Shown: positions 16,905 to 25,699, numbered from the stretch's first letter. The stretch: DNA of 44,125 nt from Candidatus Amulumruptor caecigallinarius (GCA_944321825.1 CALUMU010000006.1:1-44125); one strand, 5' to 3'. A program made the numbers and translations. Notes: generated from the letters alone by a model not told the origin.

Positions 16905-19900
16905 TCAGACCTTCGGGGTTATGAAATGCCTCATCCGTTCTTCTGTAAGGCCGCGCCGCAGGGTGTAATCGGCGAATTGCTCAGGGGATATGTCGCCGAC
17001 GATGAAATAATGGGCATTGTCGGAGATGATGAATAACCCGGTGGTGGTGGCTGGCGGATAGAGGGCTCCGTTTTCGGTGTATGTGATGCCTATAGAGTTG
17101 TAGTCCAGTATCTTGTCGGCTTCGAAAACCAGCGACTGGTCGGGCATTGATTGATAGCCTATGGCCGGGCGTATGCCACGCCCCCCGGATATGCGCTGAT
17201 GGAGCATCTCGGTGGCGGCTTCGGCAAGGCGGTCGGCGATGGACTGGTGCAACATTGCTGCAAATTCGTCGCCAGAGGCTCTGCGCGTTTCGATGCGATG
17301 CTGCATCTCCTGTCCGACGGTGCAAGCGAAGAACGTCAGACGGTCAGGGTAAGCCGCTTCGGCTGAGGACTGGGCTACGAAGTCGGCTAAAGCCAATCTC
17401 GGCTGTCCTCCGGCATCGTTCTGTTGCCTCAAAGTAGGGAATACTACTTCTCCATCGGGCGAGTTTACGACGATGTTGTTGTCCCGAGAGGCTGCCGGCA
17501 TGGTGACGGTACGCACGGTGATGCCTTGTGGAAAATGTTTGGCGAGGTTGTCAAGCAGACGGTTGGCCTCCTTGATGAGCTGCATGGCTTCCGCTCCTTT
17601 CTCTCGTTTTTCTTGGGGCAGAGCCGCGAGCCATTGGGCGCGGCAGTGGTCGCACCCGTCTATCTCGGATATCGCAGCCAAAGAGGCATCCAATCCCCAT
17701 GCTATGAGAAATGCTCGCCAGTTGATGTAGCGGCGTACATCGGGGATGGGGAAATGCAATGTCTCTGTCCCGGTGGGCAGCGGTGATTGTAGAGAGCCGT
17801 CGGTGGGAGGTGTCTGCCGCAGGGCATTGGCCTGTGCGTATGCGAGCAGGGGTGAGGAGGGGGCGGCGTGGGCTCGACGTAACTGTTCCTGAGTGCGTTG
17901 CAGTGTGCGTATGGCTTCTTGCCGTGTGGCAGGATTGAGCCATTGGCGGGCCACTCCGGGGAGCTGCGCGGCATCGACGGTGTGGAACACCTGTCCGCTG
18001 TAGCCGGGGGCGATGCGCACGGCGGTGTGGATGGCAGATGTGGCCGCGCCTCCGACAAAGAGGGGGATGCGCAGCCCCTCTTTCTCCATCAGTTCGGCAA
18101 ACGTCTGCATCTCGTGGAGCGACGGGGTAATCAGTCCGCTTAATCCTATCATGTCGGCTTTGAAATCGCGGGCATGGGCGAGTATGGTCTCGGCCGGTAC
18201 CATCACTCCGAGGTCGTCGACTTTGAAGCCGTTGCAGCGCAGTATTATTGCCACAATGTTTTTTCCTATGTCGTGAACATCGCCCTTGACGGTGGCGAGT
18301 ACTACACGTGGAGCGTCCGAGCCGGAGTCCGCCTCCGTGGCTGATGCCTGTTCTATATATGGTGTCAGCCATTTGACAGCCTCCTTCATGGCTCCTGCGC
18401 TTTTGACGACTTGGGGCAGGAATATGCGGCCGCCGGCAAACAGGCGGCCTACTTCGTTCATTCCAGCCATCAGGCTGCCGTCGACGATTTCCATAGCCGA
18501 CTTGCCGGATGCAATCTCGCTCTGGAGCAGGGTTTCGATGCCGTCATGCCGTCCGCGCACTATCATGTCGGCGATTTTCTCCGAGGCCGTTTTTGTGCTG
18601 GAATCGGCTTTAGGCGCAGTAGGCGCAGGTTTTGTAGGCACTGCAGATGCCAATATCTCCCCTGCGAGGTCTACAAGGCGGTCTACTGCTTCGGGAGAGT
18701 CGTTGAGCAGCACGTGGTCCACTATCTCTATCAGGCGCGGGTCGAAATCCTCAGCCTTTTTCATGGCCGATGGATTGACGATGCCCATATCCAACCCCTC
18801 GGCAAGGGATATGAAGCGCGTGTGCATGGCTTCGCGGACTATGTTGTTGCCGCGAAACGAGAATGACAGGTTGCTGATGCCGCCGCTGACATGAACGCCC
18901 GGCATTTCGGCCTTAATGGCCTTGCTGGCCTCTATAAACGCCCTGCCGAAGTCGTTATGGGCCTCTATGCCGGTGGCCACGGCAAGCACGTTGGGGTCGA
19001 ATATTATGTCGCAGGGGCGTATGCCGGCATCGTTGACAAGGAGCGAGTACTGTCGGCGCACCACTTCCATCTTTCGGTCATAGGTGTCGGCCTGTCCGTG
19101 CTCGTCCATAGCCATGACCACCACGGCGCATCCCATGTCGCGTATTTCGCGGGCGCGGTGGAGGAATGTCTCTTCCCCCTCTTTGAGCGAAATCGAGTTG
19201 ACGATGCCGCGTCCCCGCAGGTGCTTCATGCCTTCGGTGATTGCTTCCCAGTTGCTTGAGTCGATCATGACGGGTACGGTCGATGTCACGCTGTCGGAGG
19301 CGAGTGCTTCGAGGAAGCGCGCCATCTCACGGGGAGCGTCAAGCATGGCGTCGTCGACGTTTACATCGATTACCGCCGCTCCTGCATTGACTTGTGCGCG
19401 GGCTATGTCGATGGCTTCGTCTATCTGGTTTTCCTTTATCAGCCGTAGGAATTTGCGGCTTCCCGCCACATTGCAGCGTTCGCCTATCTTGACGAAGTCA
19501 TGTCCCGTGGGGGGGATGTCTGTGAGCTGCAATCCGGCAAGGAGCATATGGCCGTCGGCTTGTGGGATTTCTCGTGTAGATGCCTGCGAAGCCAGCGCGG
19601 CAAGAGCGCGGATGTGGTCGGGGGTGGTGCCGCAACAGCCGCCTACGATGTTGAGCAGCCGGGCATCCAGCAGCGGTTTTATCGCTGCCGCCATGGTCTC
19701 AGGGGTTTCGTCGTAACCTCCTGACTCGTTGGGCAGTCCGGCGTTGGGGTATAAGCTGACGGCACAGGGTATGGAGTCCAACTGCTTGATATAGGGGATG
19801 AGCTGGTCGGCTCCGAATCCACAGTTGAGACCGACGGACAGAGGACATGCATGAGCCACCGAAGCTACAAAAGCCATCAGTGTCTGGCCGGCGAGTGTGC

Positions 19901-20594
19901 GGCCGTTTTCGGTCAGTGTAGCCGATATCATTATAGGAACTCTCCGCCCTGCGGCTTTCATGGCCTGTATGGCGGCATATATGGCTGATTTGGCATTGAG
20001 GGTGTCGAAGCATGTCTCCATCAGCAGTGCGTCCACCCCTGACTCTATGAGCGCGGACATCTGCTGGCGGTATGCTTCGGTAAGTGTGTCCCACGTCAGC
20101 GTGTCCTGCCCGCCGAGGCTTGATGCCATTGACAGCGATTTGTTGGTCGGACCTATGCTTGCCGCCACCCATCGTGTCGTGCCGGGATTGTTTTTGCAGA
20201 ACTCATCTACAGCCTCGCGGGCTAATATGACCGCAGTGCGGTTGATTTCTTCGGTTTTGTGCCCCAAGGCATACTCCGCCAGCGACAATGCGTTTGAACT
20301 GAACGTGTTGGCGCAGATTATGTCGGCTCCGGCTTCTAAATATGCTTTGTGGATGTCGCGGAGGATATGCGGGGCTGTCAGCGACAGCACGTCGTTGCAC
20401 CCGGCGAGATTGCAGGGGTGGTCGGCGAATACCGTGCCACGGAAGTCGGCCTCCGAGAGGTGGTATGACTGTATCATGGTGCCCATGGCTCCGTCAAGCA
20501 CGAGCACGCGCTCGCGGACGGCTTCTGCCAGCTTAGCCGGATTGCCGTCATATGACATCTGCCTTATATCCTGTAGATTATCTGTCACGGTCAT
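16905..20594 (-). CDS. metH: Cobalamin-dependent methionine synthase
   Basis: A 1229-residue four-module enzyme that methylates homocysteine using methyltetrahydrofolate through cobalamin. Module 1 (about 20-340) binds homocysteine through zinc; ligands Cys258 (NCGFG) and Cys320/Cys321 (GGCCGTT) are present. Module 2 (about 360-640) is the pterin-binding barrel starting FVKIGERCNVAGSRKF. Module 3 (about 670-890) has the cap and the B12 fold with GDVHDIGKN, His774 being the cobalt ligand. Module 4 (about 900-1229) is the S-adenosylmethionine activation domain with RPAIGYQSMPD near 1143. The length equals the E. coli enzyme. The start lies about 24 nt from a TAACTTTG box, leaving no room for a cobalamin riboswitch. 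Confidence 0.98.
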   Translation of the reverse strand: MTVTDNLQDIRQMSYDGNPAKLAEAVRERVLVLDGAMGTMIQSYHLSEADFRGTVFADHPCNLAGCNDVLSLTAPHILRDIHKAYLEAGADIICANTFSSNALSLAEYALGHKTEEINRTAVILAREAVDEFCKNNPGTTRWVAASIGPTNKSLSMASSLGGQDTLTWDTLTEAYRQQMSALIESGVDALLMETCFDTLNAKSAIYAAIQAMKAAGRRVPIMISATLTENGRTLAGQTLMAFVASVAHACPLSVGLNCGFGADQLIPYIKQLDSIPCAVSLYPNAGLPNESGGYDETPETMAAAIKPLLDARLLNIVGGCCGTTPDHIRALAALASQASTREIPQADGHMLLAGLQLTDIPPTGHDFVKIGERCNVAGSRKFLRLIKENQIDEAIDIARAQVNAGAAVIDVNVDDAMLDAPREMARFLEALASDSVTSTVPVMIDSSNWEAITEGMKHLRGRGIVNSISLKEGEETFLHRAREIRDMGCAVVVMAMDEHGQADTYDRKMEVVRRQYSLLVNDAGIRPCDIIFDPNVLAVATGIEAHNDFGRAFIEASKAIKAEMPGVHVSGGISNLSFSFRGNNIVREAMHTRFISLAEGLDMGIVNPSAMKKAEDFDPRLIEIVDHVLLNDSPEAVDRLVDLAGEILASAVPTKPAPTAPKADSSTKTASEKIADMIVRGRHDGIETLLQSEIASGKSAMEIVDGSLMAGMNEVGRLFAGGRIFLPQVVKSAGAMKEAVKWLTPYIEQASATEADSGSDAPRVVLATVKGDVHDIGKNIVAIILRCNGFKVDDLGVMVPAETILAHARDFKADMIGLSGLITPSLHEMQTFAELMEKEGLRIPLFVGGAATSAIHTAVRIAPGYSGQVFHTVDAAQLPGVARQWLNPATRQEAIRTLQRTQEQLRRAHAAPSSPLLAYAQANALRQTPPTDGSLQSPLPTGTETLHFPIPDVRRYINWRAFLIAWGLDASLAAISEIDGCDHCRAQWLAALPQEKREKGAEAMQLIKEANRLLDNLAKHFPQGITVRTVTMPAASRDNNIVVNSPDGEVVFPTLRQQNDAGGQPRLALADFVAQSSAEAAYPDRLTFFACTVGQEMQHRIETRRASGDEFAAMLHQSIADRLAEAATEMLHQRISGGRGIRPAIGYQSMPDQSLVFEADKILDYNSIGITYTENGALYPPATTTGLFIISDNAHYFIVGDISPEQFADYTLRRGLTEERMRHFITPKV

Positions 20595-20617
20595 GAGTTT
20601 TTTGGTGATGATGTGTG

Positions 20618-20625
20618 CAAAGTTA
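20618..20625 (-). promoter_or_regulatory. metH promoter -7 box
   Basis: Minus-strand TAACTTTG matches TAnnTTTG. It lies immediately downstream of the amt terminator, giving metH its own short-leader transcript. Confidence 0.65.
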
Positions 20626-20633
20626 GCTAAAAA

Positions 20634-20673
20634 ACGAAAAAATGCCCCTACACATCATCGTGCAGGGACATTT
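20634..20673 (-). terminator. Terminator after amt
   Basis: On the minus strand AAATGTCCCTGCAC pairs with GTGTAGGGGCATTT over 14 bp with two G-U wobbles and a 6-nt loop, followed by a run of T. The wobbles work only in the minus-strand RNA, fixing the direction. Confidence 0.85.
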
Positions 20674-20729
20674 CTCCTCATTTATATAACATTTTATATA
20701 CACACATCAGTGACTGTGTCCGTTAATTT

Positions 20730-22157
20730 TCATTCACATCCCTTGAACCACTGTTCATCAGTCACAGAATCTTCGGCAAGCTCGGTAGAGGCTTCGTTGC
20801 CGTATTCTTCGTCGTGCTGCGAGCGGTCGAGGCCGATTTCCTCGCTGTGGCGTGACACTCGCATCGGTATCATCTTGTTGGTCAGCCAGTAGAGGGCGTA
20901 ACTCATCACGAATGTGTAGGCACATACCACAATCAGTGCCACGATGTGCATCCAGAAGAACTCGGTGTGGCTGATCATGTCGGGGTCGTCCTTGGCGAAG
21001 AAGCCGTAGGCGAAGATACCTGTGAATACTGTGCCGAGGATGCCGCCGATACCGTGGGTGGGGAATACGTCGAGCGCATCGTCAAACGAGTGTGTGCGGC
21101 TCTTCCATGTCACGGCAAGGTTGCAGCAGAGGGTGATGATGAACGAGATGAAGATGCTCTCTCCGACGGTGACCCAGCCGGCACAGGGGGTGATGGCTAC
21201 GAGACCCACCACAGCTCCGATGGCTGCCCCCATGGCCGATGGCTTGTGGCCGCGAAGCGCGTCGAACACTACCCATGTTACCATGGCGGTAGCGGCTGCC
21301 GTGTTGGTGTTGAGGAAGGCTGATACTGCCACGCCGTCGGCTGCGAGAGAGCTGCCGCCATTGAAGCCGAACCATCCTAACCACAGCATCGCGGCTCCGA
21401 GAAGCACGAACGGCACATTGGCGGGCTTGGAGTTCTTGGTGCTGGTGCGCTTGCCGAGGAAGAGGGCTCCGGCGAGGGCTGCGACACCCGATGCGGCATG
21501 TACCACTATGCCTCCGGCAAAGTCGTGCACGTGCCACTGTGCCAGCAGTCCGTCAGGATGCCATGTGACATGGGCCAGCGGACAGTAGACGATGATGACC
21601 CACAGAATCATGAATATAAGGTAGCCCGAAAAGCGTACACGTTCGGCAAACGAGCCGGTGATGAGCGACGGGGTGATGATGGCAAATTTCATCTGGAACA
21701 GTGCGAACAGTGCCAGAGGTATGGTAGTGGTAGCCACGCCGATGGCAGAGGTGTCGGCACCGGTGATGTTCTGCACACCTACGTTCTTGAACATGAAGAA
21801 GTCCACCGGGTTGCCTATTACGTGCATCCAGTCGTCGCCGAAAGCGAGGCCGAAGCCGAACACTACCCATATGACGCTCACGACTCCCATGACTATGAAG
21901 CTCTGGAGCATCGTAGAGATGACGTTTTTGGCTCTTACCATGCCGCCGTAGAAAAACGACAGTCCCGGGGTCATCATCAGCACGAATATCGTCGCCGTAA
22001 TCATCCATGCTACATTGGCATAGATGTTGTCGTTGGCGAGGTCGAAGTTACCTTCGCGTGGTGATGCAAACAAACCTAATACAGAAATTAACGCTGTCAG
22101 CGTAAACAGGATAATCCAGCGTTTCTTAATCCTTTTTCTTGTAGAAATTGATTCCAT
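20730..22157 (-). CDS. amt: Ammonium transporter Amt
   Basis: A 475-residue trimeric ammonium channel with eleven core membrane segments preceded by a hydrophobic N-terminus (about 14-31) that may be a signal sequence. The Amt signature is TPGLSFFYGGMVRAKNV (residues about 62-78); conserved histidine regions (HAASGVAALAGA and the later FDDALDVFPTHGIGG) line the pore. The frame is open to a TTG at 22196, but that lies upstream of a likely promoter and the ATG at 22157 gives a normal N-terminus, so the shorter form is chosen. No PII (GlnK) gene adjoins it. A strong terminator follows. Confidence 0.95.
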   Translation of the reverse strand: MESISTRKRIKKRWIILFTLTALISVLGLFASPREGNFDLANDNIYANVAWMITATIFVLMMTPGLSFFYGGMVRAKNVISTMLQSFIVMGVVSVIWVVFGFGLAFGDDWMHVIGNPVDFFMFKNVGVQNITGADTSAIGVATTTIPLALFALFQMKFAIITPSLITGSFAERVRFSGYLIFMILWVIIVYCPLAHVTWHPDGLLAQWHVHDFAGGIVVHAASGVAALAGALFLGKRTSTKNSKPANVPFVLLGAAMLWLGWFGFNGGSSLAADGVAVSAFLNTNTAAATAMVTWVVFDALRGHKPSAMGAAIGAVVGLVAITPCAGWVTVGESIFISFIITLCCNLAVTWKSRTHSFDDALDVFPTHGIGGILGTVFTGIFAYGFFAKDDPDMISHTEFFWMHIVALIVVCAYTFVMSYALYWLTNKMIPMRVSRHSEEIGLDRSQHDEEYGNEASTELAEDSVTDEQWFKGCE

Positions 22158-22184
22158 AAAGCAAAATGTTATGTTGTGACACTG

Positions 22185-22192
22185 CAAAGTAA
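22185..22192 (-). promoter_or_regulatory. Possible amt promoter -7 box
   Basis: Minus-strand TTACTTTG differs from TAnnTTTG at one position and sits 28 nt upstream of the ATG at 22157. Confidence 0.4.
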
Positions 22193-22318
22193 GCAATATG
22201 AAATTGAATATGCAAATATTATGGCAAAAATCTTTTGAAAAACTGAATATTGTGGAAATCTGCCAGCGGATTGCATTGTGCTTTATATCTATGTGACAGT
22301 GTTTTAGCTAAAATTTAT

Positions 22319-22326
22319 TAAATTTG
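22319..22326 (+). promoter_or_regulatory. Promoter -7 box of the rRNA methyltransferase gene
   Basis: TAAATTTG matches TAnnTTTG, 26 nt before the ATG at 22353. Confidence 0.65.
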
Positions 22327-22352
22327 CCCTGATTTAAAGTGAATGCTCACTT

Positions 22353-23114
22353 ATGATACTGACTTCGGCAATAATCAAGACTGTAGCGTCGCTCGACAAG
22401 GCTTCGCACCGCCGCCGCGAAGGGCTTTTCATGGTCGAGGGCACTAAGGCGGTGGCTGATACGATAGGGCTTTTCGACCTCCATATGCTCATATGCACCG
22501 CTGCGTGGGAGGAGAGCCACCCCGCGCTCGTCGATGGACTGGAGGTTACGCGGGCCACTGCGCGTGACCTTTCGCGCATGAGCCATATGTCCACGCCCCC
22601 GGAGGTGATAGCGGTCTACCGTCTCCCTGTGTATGCTTTTGAGCCGCGACGGCTGCGCGGCGGACTCGTGCTGGCCCTTGACACTATCCAGGATCCCGGC
22701 AACCTCGGCACGATAATCCGCACTGCCGACTGGATGGGGGTCCGCGATATTATCGCGAGCCGCGAGACTGTCGACTGCTTTTCGCCGAAAGTCGTTCAGG
22801 CCACCATGGGGAGCATCGTGCGTGTCAAGGTGCACTATTGCGACCTCCCCGCCACGCTTGCGGCTCTGAGGGAGGGCGGTATGCCGGTCTATGGTACCGT
22901 GCTTGGCGGAGATGACATATATGCCGCCGATTTGCGTCCTGAAGGAGTGATAGTGGTGGGAAATGAGGGGCGCGGCATCTCTGCGGAAGTGCTCGCGCAG
23001 GTCACGGAGCGCGTCACCATACCGTCATATCCGCGAGGGGGGGCCGCCCACGGCGAGTCGCTCAACGCGGCGGTAGCCACGGCGATAGTTTTAGCCGCGT
23101 TCCGGTTCAGGTAG
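22353..23114 (+). CDS. SpoU/TrmH-family RNA 2'-O-methyltransferase
   Basis: A 253-residue trefoil-knot (SPOUT) methyltransferase that transfers a methyl group from S-adenosylmethionine to a ribose 2'-OH in rRNA or tRNA. Residues about 1-95 form the SpoU substrate-binding domain (ASHRRREGLFMVEGTKAV). The catalytic domain has motif 1 LDTIQDPGNLGTIIRTADW (about 109-127), motif 2 VVGNEGRGIS (about 205-214) and motif 3 IPSYPRGGAAHGESLNAAVA (about 227-246). The N-terminal domain suggests an rRNA target such as in the TrmH/RlmB group, but the exact nucleotide cannot be assigned. Confidence 0.92.
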   Translation: MILTSAIIKTVASLDKASHRRREGLFMVEGTKAVADTIGLFDLHMLICTAAWEESHPALVDGLEVTRATARDLSRMSHMSTPPEVIAVYRLPVYAFEPRRLRGGLVLALDTIQDPGNLGTIIRTADWMGVRDIIASRETVDCFSPKVVQATMGSIVRVKVHYCDLPATLAALREGGMPVYGTVLGGDDIYAADLRPEGVIVVGNEGRGISAEVLAQVTERVTIPSYPRGGAAHGESLNAAVATAIVLAAFRFR

Positions 23115-23147
23115 GCTTATTAATTATCTTATTATATTATTAAGGTG

Positions 23148-24062
23148 TCAGCGCGACCTGTGGCGCATGTTGAGCTTGTCGGCGAGGTACACGCCGAGCA
23201 AGATGAGTACGCATCCTGCCACCCCTATGGCCGTGATGGGCTGTGAAAGCACTATGGCGGAGAATACAAGGGTGATGACGGGCTGGAAATAGAGGTAGTT
23301 GTTGGTCTTGATGACCCCGAGCTTGCCCACCGCCCATGACCAAGCGACGAAGGCTGCGGCTGTGCAGCAAAGCGTAAGGAAAAGGAAATTTCCCCATACG
23401 GCGGGCACTGTCCACGCCTGCCAGTCGAACTCCTCGGAGGTGAACACTGCAAACGGCAACGATGTCACCAATCCGTAGAAAAACATCTTGCGTGTCACGA
23501 ACGCAGCGTCGTAAAATGCCTGTACCTTGCGGAGTATCAGCGTGTAGATGGCGAAGCTCAATGCTGCTGCCAAGGCTAAGAAGTCGCCGAGAGGGTTGAC
23601 CTTCATCACGAAGCTGCTGTTGAATATCACCAATGCCACTCCTACCAATGCCACCGTCGAGCCGGCATATGCGCCGCGTGACGGCCTGTCGTCGCGGTAT
23701 ATCATGCCCGCGAGCAGCATCGTCAGCATCGGGGGCAGCGAGGTTATGAGCGAGACATTGGTCGCCAATGTGTACTCCAATGCGAAGTTCTCGGCAAGGT
23801 AGTACACCGTGCAGCCGCACACGCCGCACACTGCAAACAGCAGCTCGTCTCTGATACTCAGCGACTTGAACCGCTTGTGGCTGATAAGCAGCATCAGCAG
23901 GTATGCGGCAAGGAAGCGGGCGTAGTATATCTCCACCGGACCTATGCCGTTGTCCATGACCACGCGTGTCGATACGAAGCTGACTCCCCACACTACCACC
24001 ACGAGGGCGGCGCAGAGATGCACAATAAGCATGGAGCTGATGGATTTACGTGTGTCGGCCAT
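23148..24062 (-). CDS. EamA/DMT-family transporter
   Basis: A 304-residue inner-membrane transporter with two EamA repeats (about 15-145 and 155-290) and ten hydrophobic segments, typical of metabolite exporters. Signatures include VVWGVSFVSTRVV in the first helix and YFQPVITLVFSAIVL in the second repeat, ending with a short basic tail. It is unrelated in close sequence to the DMT protein encoded at 2789-3730. It is convergent with the methyltransferase gene and has a consensus promoter. Substrate unknown. Confidence 0.9.
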   Translation of the reverse strand: MADTRKSISSMLIVHLCAALVVVVWGVSFVSTRVVMDNGIGPVEIYYARFLAAYLLMLLISHKRFKSLSIRDELLFAVCGVCGCTVYYLAENFALEYTLATNVSLITSLPPMLTMLLAGMIYRDDRPSRGAYAGSTVALVGVALVIFNSSFVMKVNPLGDFLALAAALSFAIYTLILRKVQAFYDAAFVTRKMFFYGLVTSLPFAVFTSEEFDWQAWTVPAVWGNFLFLTLCCTAAAFVAWSWAVGKLGVIKTNNYLYFQPVITLVFSAIVLSQPITAIGVAGCVLILLGVYLADKLNMRHRSR

Positions 24063-24098
24063 GGTTGCTGTGAGTTACTTACAGATGTTAAGGCTTTA

Positions 24099-24130
24099 CA
24101 AATTTAGTTATATTCCGTAAAAATGCCAAA
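24099..24130 (-). promoter_or_regulatory. Consensus promoter of the DMT transporter gene
   Basis: On the minus strand TTTG (24130-24127) is followed after exactly 20 nt by TAAATTTG (24106-24099), a textbook Bacteroidetes -33/-7 pair. Confidence 0.8.
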
Positions 24131-24200
24131 CGCGATGGCATCACTTATTGGAAAAATTTTGCAACTTTACATACTGCATCTGCGTTATATAAACATATAC

Positions 24201-24241
24201 GTGGGAGCTCTCACATTATATGTAGGAGCAGCTCCGCATAT
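24201..24241 (+). promoter_or_regulatory. Two tandem dyads in the OmpA-lipoprotein leader
   Basis: GTGGGAGCTCTCAC (24201-24214) is a near palindrome, and ATATG, GGAGC, GCTCC, CATAT (24218-24241) form a second dyad. The second has almost no loop, so it looks more like a protein-binding site than an RNA hairpin. Function is not known. Confidence 0.35.
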
Positions 24242-24297
24242 ATACAGTATACTACGGTGTATCGACAATTTATTTCACCTCTTAATTCATATCTACA

Positions 24298-25005
24298 ATG
24301 AATAAGTTAGCAAAGAATCTCGGAATCTCCTCTCTTGCCGCTGCTATGCTTATAAGCCTCGGCGGTTGCTCGTCAATGAACAATACCGGTAAGGGCGCGC
24401 TTATCGGCGGTGGCGGCGGTGCGGCTGCCGGTGCCGGCATAGGTGCTCTCATTGGTGGTGGCAAAGGAGCCGGAATCGGTGCGGCCATCGGTGCCGCTGT
24501 GGGTGCCGGCGCAGGTGCACTCATCGGACGCAAGATGGATAAGCAGAAGGCTGAGCTCGAGCAGCAGCTTGCCGATGCTGCCAAGGTCGAGACTGTTACC
24601 GATTCCAACGGCCTGCAGGCTATCCGCGTGACTTTCGAGGGAGGCATACTCTTCCCCACCAACGGCACCACGCTCAGTGCGTCTTCCAAGGCAGACCTCT
24701 CCAAGTTTGCCGCGTCTCTTCTCCAGAACCCGCTGACCGATGTCCGTATCTATGGATTTACCGACGATACAGGCACTCTTGCTGTCAACCAGCGTGTGTC
24801 TACCGGCCGTGCTGAGGCTGTCCGCAATTACCTGCTCAACAGCGGCGTGGCATCCAGCCGTCTATATGCCGAAGGACTGCCGATGACCGACTATGTGGCT
24901 TCCAACGCTACTGCCGAGGGACGTGCGCAGAACCGTCGTGTCGAGATTTATATCCTCGCCAACCAGCAGATGGTGCAGCAGGCCGAGCAGGGTACGCTGA
25001 AATAA
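24298..25005 (+). CDS. OmpA-domain outer-membrane lipoprotein with glycine zipper
   Basis: A 235-residue lipoprotein. The signal peptide ends in a lipobox (ISLGGC, Cys24). Residues about 32-80 are a Gly/Ala-rich segment (GALIGGGGGAAAGAGIGALI and onward), a glycine-zipper region of the kind seen in YMGG-like proteins, predicted to insert in a membrane. A short charged, possibly coiled segment (KMDKQKAELEQQLADA) leads to the OmpA C-terminal domain (about 105-225), which binds peptidoglycan; the signature GFTDDTGTLAVNQRVSTGRA is present (about 148-167). It likely tethers the outer membrane to the wall. A strong terminator follows. Confidence 0.92.
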   Translation: MNKLAKNLGISSLAAAMLISLGGCSSMNNTGKGALIGGGGGAAAGAGIGALIGGGKGAGIGAAIGAAVGAGAGALIGRKMDKQKAELEQQLADAAKVETVTDSNGLQAIRVTFEGGILFPTNGTTLSASSKADLSKFAASLLQNPLTDVRIYGFTDDTGTLAVNQRVSTGRAEAVRNYLLNSGVASSRLYAEGLPMTDYVASNATAEGRAQNRRVEIYILANQQMVQQAEQGTLK

Positions 25006-25038
25006 TAGACTATGATTCACTGATGATATCGGTTTTTC

Positions 25039-25073
25039 AGGGGCGGCTTTTTTGATGCCGCCCCTTGTTTTTT
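25039..25073 (+). terminator. Terminator after the OmpA-domain lipoprotein gene
   Basis: AGGGGCGGC (25039-25047) pairs perfectly with GCCGCCCCT (25057-25065), followed by TGTTTTTT. Confidence 0.9.
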
Positions 25074-25110
25074 GAGAAATAGATTAATAAAATACGGTCA
25101 TTCGGGGCAA

Positions 25111-25138
25111 GCGGTCGCCACAGGTGGCAACCCTACGT
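25111..25138 (-). repeat. Palindromic intergenic repeat, family B (copy 1, inverted)
   Basis: The minus strand reads ACGTAGGGTTGCCACC then TGTGGCGACCGC. It is the inverted partner of the copy at 25192-25219, 53 bp away, and matches 42641-42668. Confidence 0.8.
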
Positions 25139-25191
25139 CATGCAGATGGTTCAATGGGTTGGCGTTAATGTAAACATCAGAATATAACATA

Positions 25192-25219
25192 ACGTAGGGT
25201 CGCCACTTGTGGCAACCGC
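25192..25219 (+). repeat. Palindromic intergenic repeat, family B (copy 2)
   Basis: ACGTAGGGTCGCCACT followed by TGTGGCAACCGC; contains the dyad GCCAC/GTGGC. With copy 1 it forms an inverted pair, as in bacterial interspersed mosaic elements. Confidence 0.8.
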
Positions 25220-25271
25220 CGCCCCGAACAACGAAATGCCATACGCAACCCCCAAACGCTCCGCCTCCAGC

Positions 25272-25316
25272 CATCGCGTAGCGATGAAACATAGTAGCCG
25301 GGGGTGGAACCCACGG
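25272..25316 (+). repeat. Two-palindrome element, family D (copy 1)
   Basis: CATCGCGTAGCGATG, a linker containing ATAGTAGCCG, then a second dyad GTGGAACCCAC ending CGG. The inverted element at 25432-25479 has the same order of parts. Confidence 0.65.
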
Positions 25317-25339
25317 AACATGGATGCCCACAAAAACAC

Positions 25340-25355
25340 GACCGATTTATCGGTC
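25340..25355 (+). repeat. Short palindrome
   Basis: GACCGAT and ATCGGTC separated by two bases, inside the repeat-rich gap. Confidence 0.4.
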
Positions 25356-25386
25356 GAACATCGCCGTCGGTTGATGGTAACGATTT

Positions 25387-25405
25387 GTTTCACCGCTACG
25401 CGGTG
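25387..25405 (-). repeat. Family D core palindrome (partial copy, inverted)
   Basis: The minus strand reads CACCGCGTAGCGGTGAAAC, differing from the first part of copy 1 by compensating changes that keep the palindrome. Confidence 0.6.
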
Positions 25406-25431
25406 GCCGTCAAGAGGGTAATGCGTTGATA

Positions 25432-25479
25432 CCGTGGGCTTTCGCCCACGGCTATTACCCTTATGCCGCTGACGCGGTG
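25432..25479 (-). repeat. Two-palindrome element, family D (copy 2, inverted)
   Basis: The minus strand reads CACCGCGTCAGCGG, a linker with GGGTAATAGCCG, then the perfect 8-bp hairpin CCGTGGGC/GCCCACGG. Same architecture as copy 1. Confidence 0.65.
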
Positions 25480-25497
25480 TGCTTACTATAAAAATAA

Positions 25498-25510
25498 GCT
25501 CCGCAGGAGC
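25498..25510 (-). repeat. Family C terminal hairpin fragment
   Basis: GCTCCGCAGGAGC is the third hairpin of the family C element without the other two; the neighbouring GTAAA also matches copy 3 (42707-42723). Confidence 0.5.
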
Positions 25511-25547
25511 GTAAAGGCGCCCTCGGAACATCATCAGCCACACACCT

Positions 25548-25556
25548 GTAGGGACG
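25548..25556 (-). repeat. Family A fragment
   Basis: GTAGGGACG matches one arm of the family A palindromes; the other arm is not recognisable here. Confidence 0.35.
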
Positions 25557-25664
25557 TACCGACCGCTCTCGTCCGCTGGCCCTAAAGAAGCTATTTTGTC
25601 GCCTTTATTTCTTTTTATTCGCCGTTTTTGCCAATGACATGACCTTTTTTGTGACATATCGGAT

Positions 25665-25672
25665 TATATTTG
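25665..25672 (+). promoter_or_regulatory. Promoter -7 box of the export operon
   Basis: TATATTTG matches TAnnTTTG, 27 nt before the ATG of the TolC-like gene at 25700. Confidence 0.65.
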
Positions 25673-25699
25673 TGAAAACACACTTAGAATCATAGCGAT

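Noticed and set aside
20595-20640. Cobalamin or SAM riboswitch upstream of metH
   Set aside because: Only about 20 nt separate the promoter box from the start codon and the upstream hairpin is the amt terminator, so there is no space for a riboswitch.
25081-25520. CRISPR array in the repeat-rich gap
   Set aside because: The repeats are palindromes of several different families in both orientations with irregular spacing, without regular repeat-spacer periodicity or cas genes.
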